This document shows positions 51,350-59,635 of a stretch of DNA of 64,000 nucleotides, piece after piece. Both the position numbers and the translations under genes were made by a program. Positions within the stretch are counted from its first letter, which is position 1, and the number at the start of each line of letters is the position of its first letter. Under the pieces are notes generated by a model that saw only the letters and a program-made list of their open reading frames with translations, did not search any database and was not told the DNA's origin. Source of the stretch: Bacillota bacterium (GTDB taxonomy: Bacteria; Bacillota; Clostridia; Oscillospirales; Ruminococcaceae); NCBI GenBank assembly GCA_023439835.1, contig JAEXUW010000016.1, forward strand, positions 56,362 to 120,361, read 5' to 3'.

Positions 51350-51646
51350 TTATTTGTCATTAATCGTAAGAGTAACCATTATGCCATTGACAAATCCGGC
51401 GATACACCCGGCGATGCAAAAAAACACCTCTCGGGATAACCCCAGATACACCGCCGCACCGGCAATTATAACAACAATTGCTGTGGGAACAAAAATCTGA
51501 ATGGTATATTTTTTTCTTTTAAGAACAGGATATTTTTCAACCAGCCGCTCAGTCATTTTAAGCCTTCCGTCAAGTCCTCGATAAATAAACGTGACAGCAA
51601 ACATCGGCAGTAAAATCCACATAACAAGCCTAACAGCTTCGCTCAT
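51350..51646 (-). CDS. Small membrane protein, 98 aa
   Basis: Three predicted helices: LVMWILLPMFAVTFIYRGL, IFVPTAIVVIIAGAAVYLGL and VFFCIAGCIAGFVNGIMVTL. Not recognised. It begins 21 bp after serA, so it is probably co-transcribed with serC-serA, but nothing in the sequence links it to serine synthesis. Confidence 0.65.
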   Translation of the reverse strand: MSEAVRLVMWILLPMFAVTFIYRGLDGRLKMTERLVEKYPVLKRKKYTIQIFVPTAIVVIIAGAAVYLGLSREVFFCIAGCIAGFVNGIMVTLTINDK

Positions 51647-51667
51647 TGAAAACCCCCTTTTCCGAAA

Positions 51668-52834
51668 TTACTTGATTGTTCTCGCCTTAATAACGCCGTC
51701 AATCTTGTTGATTTTCTCAAGAATCTCAGCCGAAACCTCACCGATTACATCAAGCATAGTATATGCATAGTCTTTCTTCGACTTATTAATCATATTCTCA
51801 ATGTTGATGCTTGAGCCTGATACAGCTCCCGTAACTTGAGAAAGAACAGCGGGAATGTTCTTGTGAATAACACAAATTCTTGTATCTCCCGTTTTTGCCA
51901 TTTCAGCATCGGGAAGATTAACGGAATTCTTAATGTTTCCGTTTTCAACATAGTCAATAAGCTGAACAGCCGCCATGTATGCACAGTTGTCCTCGGATTC
52001 AGGGGTAGAAGCACCCAGATGCGGAATAGCAACAACACCCTTAACTCCTATTACCTCATCGTTCGGGAAGTCAGTGACATAGCATGATACCTTTCCGCTT
52101 TCAAGTGCGGTAATCATATCAGCGTCACAAACAAGCTCGCCTCTAGCGAAATTAAGAATTCTAACGCCTGTTTTCATCTGACTGATTGTTTCAGCATTGA
52201 CACAACCCTTAGTTTCACTGTTATAAGGAATGTGAAGCGTTATATAGTCAGCTTCAGCATAAAGCTCTGAAAGTGTCTTTGCATTTTTAACAGAGGGTGA
52301 AAGCCCCCACGCCGCACTTACCGAAAGAAAAGGGTCGTGACCGATAACCTTCATGCCGAGAGCGACAGCGGCATTAGCAACAAGAACGCCGATAGCGCCA
52401 AGTCCGACAACACCGAGTGTTTTTCCTGTTATTTCAGGGCCGACAAACTGGCCTTTGCCCTTCTCAACCATTTTAGGAACCTCAGCGCCGCTGCCCTTTA
52501 ATCCGTTAGCCCATATCATAGCCTCCGGCACCTTTCTTGAGGAAAGGAGAATTCCGGCAATCACAAGCTCCTTAACTGCGTTTGCGTTTGCGCCGGGAGT
52601 ATTGAATACACAAATTCCAAGCTCAGAGCATTTCTCAACGGGAATGTTGTTTACCCCAGCACCGGCTCTTGCGATAGCCAGAAGCTTATTTCCGAAATCC
52701 ATATCGAGCATTGAAGCCGAGCGCACCATTATCGCATCAGGATTTTCAGGCGCATCAGAGATAATAAATTTATTTTTGTCGAAATTATCTGTTCCGATAG
52801 CGGAAATTTTATTCAAGGTCTGTATATTATACAT
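51668..52834 (-). CDS. serA: D-3-phosphoglycerate dehydrogenase
   Basis: First step of serine synthesis, NAD-dependent. 388 residues: the dinucleotide motif LGVVGLGAIGVLVANAA, the catalytic ARG region (LNFARGELV) and PHLGASTPESEDN, with a C-terminal ACT domain (ICVIHKNIPAVLSQVTG) for serine feedback. This is the short form without the extra intervening domain. It lies 32 bp after serC. Confidence 0.95.
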   Translation of the reverse strand: MYNIQTLNKISAIGTDNFDKNKFIISDAPENPDAIMVRSASMLDMDFGNKLLAIARAGAGVNNIPVEKCSELGICVFNTPGANANAVKELVIAGILLSSRKVPEAMIWANGLKGSGAEVPKMVEKGKGQFVGPEITGKTLGVVGLGAIGVLVANAAVALGMKVIGHDPFLSVSAAWGLSPSVKNAKTLSELYAEADYITLHIPYNSETKGCVNAETISQMKTGVRILNFARGELVCDADMITALESGKVSCYVTDFPNDEVIGVKGVVAIPHLGASTPESEDNCAYMAAVQLIDYVENGNIKNSVNLPDAEMAKTGDTRICVIHKNIPAVLSQVTGAVSGSSINIENMINKSKKDYAYTMLDVIGEVSAEILEKINKIDGVIKARTIK

Positions 52835-52866
52835 TATTATAACCCCTCCGTTATTTAACTATGTAA

Positions 52867-53946
52867 TCAGTTTGCGGCTTCAAACGCCTTCATGAATTCA
52901 ACGAGCTTCTCAACACCCTCAACAGGCATTGCGTTATAAATCGACGCTCTCATTCCGCCGACAGAACGGTGGCCCTTTAGGTTGATAAAGCCAGCCTTCT
53001 TAGCCTCAGAAACGAATTTAGCGTCAAGCTCATCATTTCCAGTTACAAAAGGAATATTCATCAGTGAGCGGTCAGCGCCGAAAACAGTTGCCTTGAACAT
53101 TTTTGAGCTGTCAAGGAAATCATAAAGGATAGCCGCCTTCTTTTCATTTAATTCCTTCATAGCAGAGAGTCCGCCCTTGCTCTTAACCCATTCAAGAACA
53201 AGCTTGAGAATATAAATTCCATAGGTCGGGGGAGTGTTATACATTGAGCCGTTCTCAGCATGTGTCTTATAGTCGAACATAGTCGGTGTTATCGCCTGTG
53301 CGTTTCCGATTAAATCCTCACGAACAATAACAACCGTCAAGCCGGCGGGTCCCATGTTCTTCTGAGCGCCGGCATAGATAATGCCGAAACTTGACACGTC
53401 AACTGGCTCCGAAAGAATACAGGATGACATGTCTGAAACAAGAGGTGTTTCACCCGTTTGGGGAAGCTTTGAAAAGCGTGTGCCATAAATTGTGTTGTTC
53501 TGACAAATGTGAACATAGTCAGCGTCAGGTGTGAAGCTTATTGCGTCAAGGTCAGGAATATACGAAAAGGTCTTGTCGGCAGAAGAAGCCAACGCCTTGC
53601 ACTCGCCGAACCTTGAAGCCTCCTGATACGCTTTTTTAGCCCACTGACCAGTGATGATAAAATCAGCCTTTTTTGACTTGTTCATAAGGTTCAGCGGAAT
53701 CATAGCGAACTGAGAGGATGCGCCCCCCTGTAAGAACAATACTTTATAGTTATCCGGAACAGACATGATCTCTCTCAGAAGAGCCTCTGTTTCATTAATG
53801 ATTGCTTCGTATTCTTTAGATCGGTGGGACATTTCCATAACAGACTGACCGGTTGATTTATACTCCAGTAATTCATCGGCCGCAATTTTGAGTACCTCTT
53901 CGGGGAGCATTGCCGGACCTGCGCTAAAATTAAAAACTCTGCTCAT
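52867..53946 (-). CDS. serC: Phosphoserine aminotransferase
   Basis: Second step of serine synthesis, PLP-dependent. 359 residues beginning FNFSAGPAMLPEEVL, with the PLP lysine in IYAGAQKNMGPAG and C-terminal HRSVGGMRASIYNAM. The gene pair serC-serA lacks serB; the phosphatase must be encoded elsewhere. Confidence 0.96.
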   Translation of the reverse strand: MSRVFNFSAGPAMLPEEVLKIAADELLEYKSTGQSVMEMSHRSKEYEAIINETEALLREIMSVPDNYKVLFLQGGASSQFAMIPLNLMNKSKKADFIITGQWAKKAYQEASRFGECKALASSADKTFSYIPDLDAISFTPDADYVHICQNNTIYGTRFSKLPQTGETPLVSDMSSCILSEPVDVSSFGIIYAGAQKNMGPAGLTVVIVREDLIGNAQAITPTMFDYKTHAENGSMYNTPPTYGIYILKLVLEWVKSKGGLSAMKELNEKKAAILYDFLDSSKMFKATVFGADRSLMNIPFVTGNDELDAKFVSEAKKAGFINLKGHRSVGGMRASIYNAMPVEGVEKLVEFMKAFEAAN

Positions 53947-53983
53947 TTTAATGAACCCTCCACTTGAATTTAGTTATAAAAAC

Positions 53984-54012
53984 ATTATAAATCGTTTGAT
54001 TTTTAAAGTCAA
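53984..54012 (-). promoter_or_regulatory. Promoter of serC-serA
   Basis: On the minus strand TTGACT, 17 bp, TATAAT, 38 bp before the serC start. No T-box or serine-responsive leader is visible. Confidence 0.8.
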
Positions 54013-54164
54013 GTAAATCCCGAAATAACTGCTAAATTTTTAACAATCCTACGTATCAGCGACAGCAAGACGGCTTGTTTCATGGGATATAATTACAAAT
54101 ATTCTTGTCAATCGGATTTTTGCCAGAATCTCTGGGCAAAATTTTGTTTATTTTCACTATTCTT

Positions 54165-54395
54165 TTTTCAACAGAATTTTCAACATTTTTGCGCCGATAA
54201 GTCAATTTTCAAACGTTACAGTCTGTATAATTCAATTTTTTTGTTGAAAACCCTGTTGAAAGTGTTGAAAACAGCGTGTTTTGTGGTGTTGAAAGTGTAA
54301 AGTTTTCAACACCACCACTTCTTAGATATTTCATTTTGTATAATAAATAATATACGATAAATTTTAAGAAATATATATTTTCCAATTGTTGAAAA
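54165..54395. promoter_or_regulatory. Cluster of TTTTCAACA / TGTTGAAA boxes upstream of the sigma-factor gene
   Basis: Eight copies of TTTTCAACA or its complement TGTTGAAA[AG] in 231 bp: 54165, 54177, 54303 on the plus strand; 54242, 54254, 54263, 54287, 54387 reversed. Two of them form a perfect 12-bp inverted repeat (54283-54294 with 54304-54315). The last box overlaps the -35 of the sigma-gene promoter. The short ORFs across this stretch are AT-rich and Phe-rich with no Shine-Dalgarno; I treat it as noncoding. Confidence 0.7.
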
Positions 54396-54417
54396 GAGGC
54401 GACATTTATGATATAAT
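54389..54417 (+). promoter_or_regulatory. Promoter of the sigma-factor operon
   Basis: TTGAAA, 17 bp, TATAAT, about 150 bp before the start codon; housekeeping-type rather than an obvious ECF self-promoter. Confidence 0.7.
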
Positions 54418-54567
54418 TAAAAAGTCCAAGCATTAAAAATATCAATACAAATAAAAAAAATAAATTTTTCCTCATTTTCTTGCAACAAAAACCACTTTTT
54501 TTAGCACTTAGTTTATAACAGGTTTTGAAAAGGAGTGATGAGGAGGATAATCATACGGGGTGATTGA

Positions 54568-55086
54568 ATGAAGGGTACCTTTTCCGATTGCGTGTCAAAA
54601 GCCGTCAGCGGCGATGCCGATGCTTTTGCCGAGCTATATTCCCTTGTCTATAAGGACTTATATCATATAGCTTTATGCAATCTGAGAAACAGTCATGATG
54701 CCGCCGATGTCGTGAGCGATACGGTATTAGATGCTTTTGCAAGCATTAAAAGGCTCAAGGACGAAACAGCATTCAAGGCATGGATAGTGAAAATACTTAC
54801 CGTCAAGATAAAGAAAAAACAGGCGGAGTACATAAAGTCCCGAACGAACACTGTCGAAATGCCCGAAGAGATAGAACAAAAGGATGAAAGCGACAGCTTC
54901 AGCGGACTTGAAATAATGGAGCAGGTAGGGCGCTTAGGTGAAAATGAACGACTTGTATTTTCCCTTAGCATTATCGGCGGTTATTCAGGTGAAGAAATCT
55001 CAAAGCTGACGGGGATAAACTCGTCAACAGTCAGATCTCACCTGCACAGAGCAAGAGAAAGACTAAAAGAACAGCTGAAAGTTTAG
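54568..55086 (+). CDS. ECF-type RNA polymerase sigma factor
   Basis: 172 residues: region 2 in FAELYSLVYKDLYHIALCNLRNSHDAADVVSDTVLDAF, region 4 in RLGENERLVFSLSIIGGYSGEEISKLTGINSSTVRSHLHRARERLKEQ, joined by a charged linker. GGGGTGA lies before ATG 54568. The next gene starts 18 bp downstream and is the probable regulator of its activity. Confidence 0.92.
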   Translation: MKGTFSDCVSKAVSGDADAFAELYSLVYKDLYHIALCNLRNSHDAADVVSDTVLDAFASIKRLKDETAFKAWIVKILTVKIKKKQAEYIKSRTNTVEMPEEIEQKDESDSFSGLEIMEQVGRLGENERLVFSLSIIGGYSGEEISKLTGINSSTVRSHLHRARERLKEQLKV

Positions 55087-55104
55087 AGGAAAGGAGAGAG
55101 GGTT

Positions 55105-57309
55105 GTGGCAAGAAATGATATTCTTTGTGAGCTTTTCGAAGATATAGAAATACCCGAAAGGCTCAAGCCGGAAAATATTGCATTTATGCTAAAACAGGCT
55201 CAGAGCGCTCAAACAAAAATAAACAAGCGCCAGCCTATAATAAAAGATAAAAAGATAGATATAAAAGTATCAGGCGGTTCAAAACCGACCGAGAGCATAA
55301 AAACTCACCGCACCGGCTTTTTCAAGCGAGTTACCGCAACAGCCGCCGCATTCGTTGTGATGGTTGTCGGCTTAGCCGTTTATTTCAATCATGGTGAACC
55401 TGATGTCCCGATTGTGGTGCAAAACCCAGCGGGCTTTGATACAGAGCTTCGCACAGCCGAGGATTATACCGCTTTATACAACACCTTCCGAAAGGTGTAT
55501 GTCAGCGGGAACAACGATGTTACCACAAGCACACCTGACACTCAGGGAAACACGCCGTCCGATCCCTCTCCCTCTAAGCCTAACACCTTCGAATCAGCGT
55601 CGGGCTCGACTTCGAATTATTACAGCGCCTTAACAGCGGCAACAGAGGATAACTATACAGACCCAGATGGCGATGACTCTCCGTCACTTCAGCAGTTTAG
55701 CGGTATCAGCGATGCGGACATTGTCAAGACCGACGGCAATAACCTTTATTACATAGCAAACGGAAGCTTGAACATTGTATCAACAGACAACGGTCAAATG
55801 ACTTTGATTGCAAGCACAAAGACAAAGCGTCCACCCCCTGTTGAATTGTTCATAACAGCTGACCGTCTGGTTGTAATATCGGTAATCACAGAGAAAACCG
55901 ATACGTCGGCATCAAACTCCTCATTAACGGCTAATTCATCCGTTTCCGATTTTGCGTGCTTCTTTCCGAAATACACAACGGTTGCGGACATATATGATAT
56001 AACAAACAAGCAAAGCCCCTCTATCCTTACCACCTATGAACAAAGCGGAAGCTATATTACCTCAAAAATGATTGACAGCGACGCTTATATAGTAACCAGC
56101 TATTCAAACGGCTATTATTCTGTTATTGACAATGAAGAGGATTTTGAAAAGTATGTTCCTTCCTATTCAGTCAACGGTGAGAAGAAATTTATTTCCGCCG
56201 GTGATATAAGCATTCCTGCTATCGTCAATAACACGAACTATACGATTTTAAGCGGGCTAAACGTCACCTCAGCCGACCCCGTTGTTTCAACGAAGGCAAT
56301 TCTCGGCTATGACGGCAAGGTCTTCATGACAAAAACCAACGCCTATATCGCCGGCTATAATTGGGAGAATAATAGGCAGTTCACCAACGTCGCAAAATTT
56401 TCAATATCAGGCGGAATGATTACACACTCCGCATACACAAAGGTAACCGGCTATATTTTAAGCCGTGGCAGTATGGACGAATTCAAGGGTAATTTCAGAA
56501 TTGCAACCTCTGATTACAACCCCGAAAACGGTGAAACCACCAACAACGTTTATGTATATGATTCTTCACTTAAAAAAATCGGTGAGCTTTCCGGCTTCGC
56601 ATCGGGCGAGAATCTTAATTCAGTAAAATTTGACGGCTCAGTCGGCTATATCCTTTCGGGTAATCAAAATACACCGACCACAGGAATTGATTTTACTAAG
56701 CCTTCAGCACCATCGATAATGACCGACTTAAAAACAGCTAATTATTCAACCTTTTTTGTCAAGTACGGAACCGGAATGCTTTTGAGCTTCGGGACTGATA
56801 CAGACGCTAACGGCACACGAATTGGATTCAAGCTTTCAATGTTTGACGCTTCTAGTGGCACAGAAATTGTGGAAATAGCAAAGGACAGCATTGACAGTGA
56901 TATTTCTACGGCAAGCTCCTACGCCGAGTTGGATCGCAAGGCGCTTTTTGTTAGCCACTCAAAGAATTTAATCGGAATTCCAATAAGCTTTTTTGATGGC
57001 GTGGACAATTGCAATCGCTATTATCTGTTCCGCTTTGACAACGAAACAAAAGCCTTTGTCAAAATCGGCATGATTGAAACGCACGACACCTCAGACAATG
57101 CCTTTGTCAGGGCAGTGAACATCGGTGATACCCTTTATGTATGTGCCGAGGGGCGAATTGTTTCAACCTCTATAACAGATATGAGCGTTATATCAGTCCT
57201 TGATTTACGCGGCGGCGAAAACACAATCAACACCAGTCACGGTGGCGAAACGCTGGGCGAGATTGAAGTTCCAGATGATAGCCAAGACCCCTTTTTCAGC
57301 AACAACTAA
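55105..57309 (+). CDS. Single-pass membrane protein with extracytoplasmic beta-propeller domain (probable sigma-factor regulator)
   Basis: 734 residues. A cytoplasmic N-terminus of about 75 residues (ILCELFEDIEIPERLKPENIAFMLKQAQ) is followed by one membrane helix (VTATAAAFVVMVVGLAVYF), a Ser/Thr/Pro-rich stretch and a C-terminal beta-propeller-family domain starting at QFSGISDADIVKTDGNNLYYI. Its position after an ECF sigma gene and its layout, short cytoplasmic part plus outside sensor, suggest an anti-sigma factor (inference). It begins with GTG 55105. Confidence 0.85.
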   Translation: MARNDILCELFEDIEIPERLKPENIAFMLKQAQSAQTKINKRQPIIKDKKIDIKVSGGSKPTESIKTHRTGFFKRVTATAAAFVVMVVGLAVYFNHGEPDVPIVVQNPAGFDTELRTAEDYTALYNTFRKVYVSGNNDVTTSTPDTQGNTPSDPSPSKPNTFESASGSTSNYYSALTAATEDNYTDPDGDDSPSLQQFSGISDADIVKTDGNNLYYIANGSLNIVSTDNGQMTLIASTKTKRPPPVELFITADRLVVISVITEKTDTSASNSSLTANSSVSDFACFFPKYTTVADIYDITNKQSPSILTTYEQSGSYITSKMIDSDAYIVTSYSNGYYSVIDNEEDFEKYVPSYSVNGEKKFISAGDISIPAIVNNTNYTILSGLNVTSADPVVSTKAILGYDGKVFMTKTNAYIAGYNWENNRQFTNVAKFSISGGMITHSAYTKVTGYILSRGSMDEFKGNFRIATSDYNPENGETTNNVYVYDSSLKKIGELSGFASGENLNSVKFDGSVGYILSGNQNTPTTGIDFTKPSAPSIMTDLKTANYSTFFVKYGTGMLLSFGTDTDANGTRIGFKLSMFDASSGTEIVEIAKDSIDSDISTASSYAELDRKALFVSHSKNLIGIPISFFDGVDNCNRYYLFRFDNETKAFVKIGMIETHDTSDNAFVRAVNIGDTLYVCAEGRIVSTSITDMSVISVLDLRGGENTINTSHGGETLGEIEVPDDSQDPFFSNN

Positions 57310-57360
57310 CCGCTAAATAATGTTTCTTCTATTCTTAAATTTATAGACCTCTTTAAAAAG

Positions 57361-57398
57361 AAAAGCTGTCCGCTAATTTTGGCGGACAGCTTTTTGTG
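57361..57398 (+). terminator. Terminator after the beta-propeller gene
   Basis: AAAAGCTGTCCGC/GCGGACAGCTTTT, 13-bp stem followed by Ts. Confidence 0.85.
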
Positions 57399-57406
57399 CA
57401 AAGCAA

Positions 57407-57431
57407 AACCCCTGCTTAAAAAGCAGGGGTT
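57407..57431 (-). terminator. Terminator of the first zinc-ribbon gene
   Basis: Stem AACCCCTGCTT/AAGCAGGGGTT with a short A loop, followed on the minus strand by TTTGC. A nearly identical hairpin (58276-58298) follows the paralogue. Confidence 0.75.
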
Positions 57432-57442
57432 GATTTTAAATT

Positions 57443-58159
57443 TTAATAGAACATTCTGCCTTCGTAAATACACCAGTCTCCATCGATTTTAAGGATGGTT
57501 AAGTCCATATCATCCTCCTCTTCATCATCTTTACCTTTGATTTTGGTTTCTATCTCAACCTCATATCCGGCGGAAACATCAACCTTTTCATCGAACATAT
57601 ACATGATGTCATCCTCATAATATTCTAAATTGTCCTTGTTAATCTTTTTCTTGTCAATGACTTTGTATGAAATTTTGATGTTCTTGCCGTAATCATCAAC
57701 AAGTGAGTCATACATATCATCCATATGATCATCAAAATCTCCGTACCAATCTTCAACTCTATCTGAAATAAACTTAGGATATGCTGAAAGGAACTTGTCA
57801 CTATCCTTTTTCTCTAACCCCTCAAACATGTTGTCAATTGGTGTTTCATAGCTTGGCTTTGTTTCTATATCATCTTTATCATCTTTATCATGTCCCCCAA
57901 AAAAGACGACAACAAGTGCAATAACTATAATTGCGATTACCGCAACAATTCCGATGCGTATGTATGTTGCTGTGTTGCCGCTCTTTGGTGTTGTTGCTCC
58001 AGCGTCAGATGCTTCAGGAGCTGCATATGCAGTTGGTGCAGGTGCTGATGGTGCTGAATATGCTGCAGGTGCTGGACTTCCTACCGGTGCCCCACAGTTC
58101 GGGCAATTATTTGCTTCGTCAGTAACTTGCGTTCCGCAAGATGTACAAAATTTAGCCAT
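57443..58159 (-). CDS. Zinc-ribbon membrane protein, paralogue 1
   Basis: 238 residues: an N-terminal zinc ribbon (CTSCGTQVTDEANNCPNCG, four Cys), an Ala/Pro-rich linker, one membrane helix (IRIGIVAVIAIIVIALVVVFF), an Asp/Glu/Lys-rich hinge and a C-terminal extracytoplasmic domain with KPSYETPIDNMFEGLEKKDSDKFLSAYP and DYGKNIKISYKV, resembling DUF4878-type or lumazine-like binding folds. Its own promoter and terminator show it is an independent unit. Function unknown. Confidence 0.8.
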   Translation of the reverse strand: MAKFCTSCGTQVTDEANNCPNCGAPVGSPAPAAYSAPSAPAPTAYAAPEASDAGATTPKSGNTATYIRIGIVAVIAIIVIALVVVFFGGHDKDDKDDIETKPSYETPIDNMFEGLEKKDSDKFLSAYPKFISDRVEDWYGDFDDHMDDMYDSLVDDYGKNIKISYKVIDKKKINKDNLEYYEDDIMYMFDEKVDVSAGYEVEIETKIKGKDDEEEDDMDLTILKIDGDWCIYEGRMFY

Positions 58160-58188
58160 AACAAATATCCCTTTGTATTTTTTTATTA

Positions 58189-58217
58189 ATTATACATTAT
58201 ATTAATTAAAATGTCAA
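58189..58217 (-). promoter_or_regulatory. Promoter of zinc-ribbon paralogue 1
   Basis: On the minus strand TTGACA, 17 bp, TATAAT. Confidence 0.8.
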
Positions 58218-58275
58218 TTAATGCATTGTATTTAGTTATGTTTTTGGTATTTGCCGTTTTTTATCGAATACAATA

Positions 58276-58298
58276 GCCCCTGCTTAAAAAGCAGGGGC
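58276..58298 (-). terminator. Terminator of zinc-ribbon paralogue 2
   Basis: GCCCCTGCTT/AAGCAGGGGC stem, nearly the same as 57407-57431. Confidence 0.75.
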
Positions 58299-58313
58299 CA
58301 ATTTAAAACAATA

Positions 58314-58997
58314 TTAGAATAATCCGCCGCCGTAAATACACCATTCACCGTCGATTTTAAGAACAACAATATCATCTACATTCTCATCGCTGTCGTCCTT
58401 GCCTTTAATCTTCATCTCAACCTCAAGCTCATATCCTTCAGTAATCTTAACCTTTTTGCTGTACCAGCTCTTGATTTCATCCTGATAATCCTCAAGATCA
58501 TCTTTATCAAGCTTTTCCTTATCTGTGACCTTGTATGTGATCTTTATGTTCTTACCGTAGTCATCAACAAGTTCATCATACATATCCTCAAGATAATCGT
58601 CGTCGATATAGCCCTTCATGCTTTTTGACATAAACGCCGGGAATGCAGCAAGGAACTTATCAGCGTCCTGCTTAACGATACCGTTAATCATATTGTCGAT
58701 AGGCTTTTTATAACCGCCACCGCCGAAAAGATTACCGATAAGTGCGATTACTATGATTGCGATTACCGCAACAACGCCGATACCGACGTAGGTTGCAGTG
58801 TTCCCGCTCTTAGCCGGAGGTGTCTGTCCCGCAGGTGCCTGTGGTGCAGCATATGTAACAGCCGGTGCCGGTGAAACCGGAGCCGTTGGTGCCGTATATG
58901 CAGCAGGAGCAGGACTTCCTACCGGTGCCCCACAGTTCGGGCAATTATTTGCTTCGTCAGAAACTTGCGATCCGCAAGATGTACAAAATTTAGCCAT
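58314..58997 (-). CDS. Zinc-ribbon membrane protein, paralogue 2
   Basis: 227 residues with the same layout as its neighbour: CTSCGSQVSDEANNCPNCG, Ala/Pro linker, helix GIGVVAVIAIIVIALIGNLF, and a C-terminal domain with KKPIDNMINGIVKQDADKFLAAFP and DYGKNIKITYKV. The first 87 bases of the two genes are almost identical, whereas the outer domains have diverged. It has its own promoter. A sensor or scaffold role is possible but unsupported. Confidence 0.8.
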   Translation of the reverse strand: MAKFCTSCGSQVSDEANNCPNCGAPVGSPAPAAYTAPTAPVSPAPAVTYAAPQAPAGQTPPAKSGNTATYVGIGVVAVIAIIVIALIGNLFGGGGYKKPIDNMINGIVKQDADKFLAAFPAFMSKSMKGYIDDDYLEDMYDELVDDYGKNIKITYKVTDKEKLDKDDLEDYQDEIKSWYSKKVKITEGYELEVEMKIKGKDDSDENVDDIVVLKIDGEWCIYGGGLF

Positions 58998-59031
58998 TTT
59001 GAATATCCCCTTTTCAAAATATTATATATTA

Positions 59032-59060
59032 ATTTTATATTAATTTCATCAGTATGTCAA
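59032..59060 (-). promoter_or_regulatory. Promoter of zinc-ribbon paralogue 2
   Basis: On the minus strand TTGACA, 17 bp, TAAAAT, matching the promoter of paralogue 1. Confidence 0.8.
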
Positions 59061-59278
59061 TTAATTTTTGGCACGAATAGAAATTTTTGTTTCATTTGAC
59101 ACAAAACATACTAATTTCAACTTAAAAAATATACTATTAATAATCTAAAAGCTGCTACTATACATTTTTATTTCACAATATACTGAAATATTCGTGAAAA
59201 GCTCTTTTTTTATTCCTCATGTTGTATTATAATAAATATATATGTTTGTACGGAAAATATGAAAAGCGAGGTATGAAA

Positions 59279-59635
59279 ATGATTAACAAGGTTAAGGTTA
59301 AAATTTACAACAGGGAATACTCCCTTCAGACAGATGAATCCCCTGAATACACAAAGGCGCTTGCCAAAAGACTTGATGCCCATATCGCTGAAATGATGTC
59401 GGGGAAGGCGGCGGCTTCGCTCGTCGATGCGTGCGTTTTGATTGCGCTGTCGGCATATGACGATTGTCAGAAGGCAAACGACAACATTGACAACATCAGA
59501 AAGCAAATTAAGGACTATGTTGACGATGCCGGTGAAGCAAGGCTTAAATGTGATGAGCTTCAGAAGGAAAACCGCCAGCTCAGAGCAAAGCTTGATGAGC
59601 TTGAAGCAAAATTGAAAGCAGGAAAAACCGTTTAA
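59279..59635 (+). CDS. zapA: Cell division protein ZapA
   Basis: Stabilises FtsZ bundles at the Z ring. 118 residues: N-terminal KVKVKIYNREYSLQTDESPEYTKALAKRLDAHIAEM, typical of the ZapA N-domain, then a long C-terminal coiled coil. ATG 59279 has GAGG seven bases upstream. It overlaps the next gene by one base (TAATG). Confidence 0.9.
   Translation: MINKVKVKIYNREYSLQTDESPEYTKALAKRLDAHIAEMMSGKAAASLVDACVLIALSAYDDCQKANDNIDNIRKQIKDYVDDAGEARLKCDELQKENRQLRAKLDELEAKLKAGKTV

Noticed and set aside
54165..54395. Chromosomal replication origin
   Set aside because: No dnaA or dnaN nearby and no TTATCCACA box; the boxes differ from consensus at two positions. Mentioned only as a possibility.
54082..54475. 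Short ORFs on both strands across the box cluster
   Set aside because: Phe/Leu/Lys-rich products of AT-rich DNA, no Shine-Dalgarno, and they overlap the repeated boxes and the sigma promoter.
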